NCBI GenBank assembly: GCA_016287075.1
Contig: JAEEVC010000026.1
Location: 1-37,154, forward strand
Origin: Bacteroidales bacterium
GTDB lineage: Bacteria; Bacteroidota; Bacteroidia; Bacteroidales; UBA932
DNA: 37,154 nucleotides
Reading direction: 5' to 3'
The notes under the pieces are model-generated. The model worked only from the letters and a program-made list of their open reading frames with translations. It was not told where the DNA came from and made no database searches. Below, piece by piece: positions 33,833 to 37,154 of the stretch (its first letter is position 1; every line of letters begins with the position of its first letter). The translations under genes and the position numbers were made by a program.

Positions 33833-35224
33833 CTATTTGCTCGTGAAGGGACCGAATTTGTCCTTGATGATGTATTGCTCGTTGCTGTCGTCCAGGACGA
33901 AGATCCAGTACTTGCCCGACGACGGGGCGACGCGCACGACGACATGGCCGCTCAGCGAAGAGAAGGCCGACGCGGGGATCCCCTCGCTCGCAAGGGTCTT
34001 CAGGTTGCTGTCCACCATGTTCGTCACGAAGATGCGGACGTTCGGGTTGGCGCTTTGGAAACGCTTGACCGTCGCGGGGTTGGGCTGGACCTCATTCCAG
34101 TTCGACGCGATCACCACGTCCGGCTTGAAGGTCGCCGTCAGCTCCGGGCTGTTGGTGTTGGCCGTGCAGTGGTGGCTCGCCTTCATGACCTCGATCTTCT
34201 TGTTGACCGCCGCGGCAATCGGCTTTTCGATGTCCTTCCAGGAATAGGAGGATTTGCCCGAATACTGGATGTCACCGCCCGTGAAGTAGTCGAAGGGGCC
34301 GTAGTTGAGCCAGACGGCGATGCTGTAGATGTTCTCACTGATGCTCCATTCGGCGCAATGGGCCTTGCACTCGGCCGCAGAAGGGACATAAGTCGTGTTC
34401 ACGCCCGTCCCGGACCCGGTCCAGACATCGCCGCTGGACGCCACGTTGCGGATGGAGAAATTCGTGTACTTCTCCGGATGGTGCAGCATCACGATCTGGT
34501 CGTTCCGGCCGACCTCGAGGGTCTCCCGGACCGTCCCGTTGGCCGTCTTCGTCCATTCGACGAATTTCATGTAGTTCTGGTAGCGCTTCTTGCCGCCCGA
34601 ATCGATGTAGTCCGCCGAACAGCGGCCGCCGGCGTCGCCCCAGTCCCCGCGGTCGATGATTTTCACGATCGGAATCTGGGTGCCGACGTCCGGGAGGCCG
34701 TTCACGACAAAGCCGCCCATCGGATGGAGGGGCCATTTGTAGAGCGTCTGCCAGCTGTCGCGCCAGGCGCCGATGTGGTCACCGTGGTAGTGGGAGGCCA
34801 TGAAATAGTCAATCTTCCCGCCGGCAACCTCCGGGGCGAAGTGCTTGATATAGTTGACGATGACCTGCCCGCAGGAGATGTCCGCGCTGGGGCGGGACGG
34901 CGTTCCGCCATTCTTCGGGTCCGCCGTGACCGCCAGCTCATGCGGCGGCGCACCCGCCGCGTCGATGAGCATCGTCGTGCCGTCGGGGAGGATGTAGTAG
35001 AAACTCTCGCCGCGCCCGCCGTTGATCGAGTGGATGTCCAGCCAGCCCTCCTCCCAGGCGGGAAGGGCCTCGCCCTTTCCGGCCGAGACGGGCTGGTCCG
35101 CCTCCGTGGCGGGCGTAACCGGGTCGGTCTTTCCGCCCGGCTTGACCGGGTCAAGCGGTTTGTCTCCCCCGCAGCCGGCGGGGAAAAAGGCCAGCAGGGC
35201 CAGCAGGAACCATTTGTTTCTCAT
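33833..35224 (-). CDS. MBL-fold (ComEC/Rec2-like) hydrolase lipoprotein
   Basis: 463 residues. A lipoprotein signal (RNKWFLLALLAFFPAGC, Cys18) and a Pro/Lys-rich spacer lead to a metallo-beta-lactamase fold. The visible features are LDIHSINGGRGESFYYILPD, the metal motif SHYHGDHIG (H145, H147, D149, H150), the later ligand-type segment YFTGGDIQYSG, and EVMKASHHCTANTNSPEL. This arrangement matches the ComEC/Rec2-type MBL subfamily, which often acts on phosphodiesters or lactones. As an anchored extracytoplasmic enzyme beside a phosphatase and a symporter, it could process the same substrate; that is inference. Confidence 0.87.
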   Translation of the reverse strand: MRNKWFLLALLAFFPAGCGGDKPLDPVKPGGKTDPVTPATEADQPVSAGKGEALPAWEEGWLDIHSINGGRGESFYYILPDGTTMLIDAAGAPPHELAVTADPKNGGTPSRPSADISCGQVIVNYIKHFAPEVAGGKIDYFMASHYHGDHIGAWRDSWQTLYKWPLHPMGGFVVNGLPDVGTQIPIVKIIDRGDWGDAGGRCSADYIDSGGKKRYQNYMKFVEWTKTANGTVRETLEVGRNDQIVMLHHPEKYTNFSIRNVASSGDVWTGSGTGVNTTYVPSAAECKAHCAEWSISENIYSIAVWLNYGPFDYFTGGDIQYSGKSSYSWKDIEKPIAAAVNKKIEVMKASHHCTANTNSPELTATFKPDVVIASNWNEVQPNPATVKRFQSANPNVRIFVTNMVDSNLKTLASEGIPASAFSSLSGHVVVRVAPSSGKYWIFVLDDSNEQYIIKDKFGPFTSK

Positions 35225-35228
35225 AGAC

Positions 35229-36164
35229 TTACTCTTGTGAAACCACGACCGAATCCAGGTACAGGAAGCTCCGCCGCGGGGCGTCGGTCTCGACCCAGGC
35301 GAGCGGATTCATCAGCCCCTCGATGCGCGCGTAAGGGTCCGTCCCGTAAATGGGATGGCGGCCGAGGTCGAAGACCTTGTCCTGGCACTGCATCTCGAGG
35401 TACTCATACTTTTTCACATCGACGAGGAGCCGGAAATACTGCCAGTTGAGCTTGCAGTCCGTCTCGTTGTAGCAGAGCTCCTGGCCGCCGTCCGGGACGT
35501 CGATGAAGCCCTCGTGCCGGCCGTCCGGGTGGCGTTTCCCGAACCAGAACGGATCGACACCCTTGACGCACCAGTCGCCTTCCGTGTCATAGGCCCAGGA
35601 CTTGTCATCCTTGGCCCACGGCCAGATCATCTGCCACTTCCGCACCGGGCGTCCGTCCACCGCGTTGAGGTAACGGACGCCGGCGAAGTGGCGCTTGCCG
35701 CCCCGCTGCTGGAGGTCGAAACCGAAGCCGAAGCACCGGACCGAGTTCTCGTGCAGGCCCGGCAGCGGACCTTCCCCGTCGCAGAGGTCCTGCTCCGCCG
35801 TGTAGGCGAACCAGGTCTCGAACTGGAGAAGGTCCGGCCGGCCCCAGAAGGACACGCGCTTGATCCCGTGCCCCATCGAGCCCGGGGCCGGCATCCCGGC
35901 ATACGGGCTCGAAACGGCACGTGTGGAGATCTTGAGGCTGTACTGCCCGCTCATCGACCCGTGCGATCCCGGATAGCGGAAGGTCGCGGTCGAGAGCATG
36001 CAGGGCGGCCACTGGTCCTTCGACACGATGCTCGGACTCTGCTCGAATCCTTCGTTGCAGAAGTTCGGCATGATAACCATCCAGCCGTTGAAGCCGGTGT
36101 CGAACACATCGTGTACGAGCACCTGCTTCAGCGGCCGGAATCGTGTGATTTTCAGATCGTCCAT
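35229..36164 (-). CDS. Conserved-looking protein of unknown function, beta-rich
   Basis: 311 residues, no signal peptide. It opens MDDLKITRFRPLKQVLVHDV and FDTGFNGWMVIMPNF, and contains many aromatic and Gly residues (IKRVSFWGRPDLLQFETWFA, HFAGVRYLNAVDGRPVRKWQ), ending SFLYLDSVVVSQE. The overall feel is a jelly-roll, carbohydrate-binding-like domain, but I cannot place it in a named family. It lies 3 bp after the upstream gene and 4 bp before the MBL gene, so it is co-transcribed. Confidence 0.75.
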   Translation of the reverse strand: MDDLKITRFRPLKQVLVHDVFDTGFNGWMVIMPNFCNEGFEQSPSIVSKDQWPPCMLSTATFRYPGSHGSMSGQYSLKISTRAVSSPYAGMPAPGSMGHGIKRVSFWGRPDLLQFETWFAYTAEQDLCDGEGPLPGLHENSVRCFGFGFDLQQRGGKRHFAGVRYLNAVDGRPVRKWQMIWPWAKDDKSWAYDTEGDWCVKGVDPFWFGKRHPDGRHEGFIDVPDGGQELCYNETDCKLNWQYFRLLVDVKKYEYLEMQCQDKVFDLGRHPIYGTDPYARIEGLMNPLAWVETDAPRRSFLYLDSVVVSQE

Positions 36165-36167
36165 TTC

Positions 36168-37154
36168 CTATTTGAGGATGGCGATACCGGTGTGCCGGGT
36201 AACGGGCTTGCCGTTCTTGTTGGTCCGTTCGCCGACCAGCATGATGACGGGGTTCTCCGTTGCTCCGTCAACCGAATCCGAGATGATGGTCGGAACATCA
36301 TTGGTTCCGCCCGCCATCTTCAGCGACATGCAGGTAATCCGGACAACGATCTCGCTGTTCGACTGCGTGAGGGTGTAGGTCGCATCCACCTCGGTGCTGA
36401 CCTCGGAATTGTTCGGAATGTCGAAGAACACCTCTACATTGTAGTTGAAGGTCGATCCGTTGAACGTCGCCTGCTTGGTCGGAAGGAGCGGTTTCCACTC
36501 GTTTCCGTCCTTGATTTCAGCCAGCCAGTATTTGGGCGTGTTCTTGGAGTTGGCGCGCATCGCGAAGAAGACCATGATGTCCTCGCCCGCGGCGACGGGG
36601 GCGGACGGGTTGGCCGTCATCAGCCAGTAGTCGTCGATCCAGGTACCGAATTCCGTAATGGCCATCGCGCCGATCGTGCGTTTGACACGGGCTTTCGGAT
36701 TGATCTCGGTCTTGTCGATGGCGTTGTAGAACTCGATCCGGCCGGCGCCGGACTTGTTCGGCTCGACATACTGTCCGCCGTTGCCGGCCGCGTTGGCGGC
36801 GACATTCGGCAGGGAAGTCCCGGGCTCCTTGGCCTCTTCGGCATAATGGGCGTTCAGGAGCGTCTTGTCGGCGTCGTTGATCCACCATTCCGCCAGCCAG
36901 GTCGTATCCCGCTGGGTGGGCGTCGGTTCGGGAGCTGCCTCGTCACCGAACAGTTCGCTGCGGATGGCGACATCCGCGCCGATGCCGTCGGCCTTGTCGA
37001 GGTTGTTGTCCAGCATGTACTTGAAGAAGAACGCGTACGTCAGCAGCGCGCGCTTTGCGCTGAAGCTGCCCGCGTAGTTCGTGATCGGGTCACGCGGATA
37101 GGTGCACATGTTCGAGATGTCCTTGCCGTGCGAATAGTTCATCGCACGCATCAC
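36168..37154 (-). CDS. C-terminal part of a protein of unknown function (start beyond window)
   Basis: The frame is open to the right edge and gives at least 328 residues. A GTG/ATG pair at the edge is unlikely to be the true start because no signal peptide or promoter is visible. The visible part is polar, with YAFFFKYMLDNNLDKADGIG, TTWLAEWWINDADKTLLNAH, FGTWIDDYWLMTANPS, and a C-terminal beta-rich domain (NYNVEVFFDIPNNSEVSTEV, ENPVIMLVGERTNKNG). Asn/Thr richness fits an exported protein. It is first in the visible part of the cluster. Confidence 0.7.
   Translation of the reverse strand: MMRAMNYSHGKDISNMCTYPRDPITNYAGSFSAKRALLTYAFFFKYMLDNNLDKADGIGADVAIRSELFGDEAAPEPTPTQRDTTWLAEWWINDADKTLLNAHYAEEAKEPGTSLPNVAANAAGNGGQYVEPNKSGAGRIEFYNAIDKTEINPKARVKRTIGAMAITEFGTWIDDYWLMTANPSAPVAAGEDIMVFFAMRANSKNTPKYWLAEIKDGNEWKPLLPTKQATFNGSTFNYNVEVFFDIPNNSEVSTEVDATYTLTQSNSEIVVRITCMSLKMAGGTNDVPTIISDSVDGATENPVIMLVGERTNKNGKPVTRHTGIAILK

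Noticed and set aside
33653..35449. Plus-strand frame of about 600 codons opposite the MBL-fold gene
   Set aside because: It is antisense to a gene with a clear metal motif and signal peptide; composition bias explains the open frame.

Overview
The window looks like chromosomal DNA from a moderately high-GC member of the Bacteroidales, probably an uncultured gut or rumen lineage. Three things support this. There are many Bacteroidetes-type lipoproteins (fimbrillin-like, FISUMP, BspA-like LRR, BACON, DUF4886, WG-repeat). Several genes are preceded by the Bacteroidetes -7 element TAnnTTTG, some with a TTG/TTTG about 20 bp upstream. Shine-Dalgarno sequences are scarce. Genus cannot be fixed from this sequence.

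Layout. (1) 1-3692, minus strand: a large lipoprotein gene cut by the left window edge, with a DUF4886 (SGNH hydrolase) domain between two copies of a GLUG-type module. (2) 3693-5478: an IS256-family (Zn-ribbon variant) element next to a tRNA-Gly(GCC) gene, with an inverted tRNA 5' fragment on the other side of the element. (3) 5479-10318: VWA lipoprotein, OmpA-like glycine-zipper lipoprotein, MGMT-like methyltransferase, outer-membrane-type protein and a membrane Ser/Thr kinase. A decayed HipB-like HTH remnant follows the kinase stop codon in frame. (4) 10560-23190, minus strand: a surface-protein island. It holds a 1360-aa fimbrillin/FISUMP/Big_2/LRR lipoprotein, a 41-aa peptide, a small putative regulator, four small lipoproteins, a WG-repeat/TonB_C protein, and a BspA-like lipoprotein with a probable 3' frameshift. 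(5) 23291-28561, plus strand: heparinase II/III-like lyase, S9 (DPP IV-like) peptidase and a DUF3298 lipoprotein. (6) 28562-37154, minus strand: a GH2-family protein lacking the catalytic core, then a tightly packed six-gene cluster. That cluster contains a histidine acid phosphatase, a Na+/solute symporter, a small beta-rich protein, an MBL-fold lipoprotein, an unrecognised protein and a gene cut by the right edge.

How the genes may work together. Most products carry export signals and would act in the periplasm or at the outer membrane: polysaccharide cleavage, peptide trimming, phosphate release and adhesion. The six-gene cluster (gaps of 3-5 bp, one ATGA overlap) reads as one pathway linking extracellular hydrolysis to symport, but its substrate cannot be told from sequence. 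A unit starting at 15808 (small lipoprotein, regulator-like protein, 41-aa peptide, giant lipoprotein) is the best candidate for an undescribed functional module. Several genes have the -7 element only 4-10 nt from the start codon, which suggests leaderless or nearly leaderless mRNAs and corrects several start sites.
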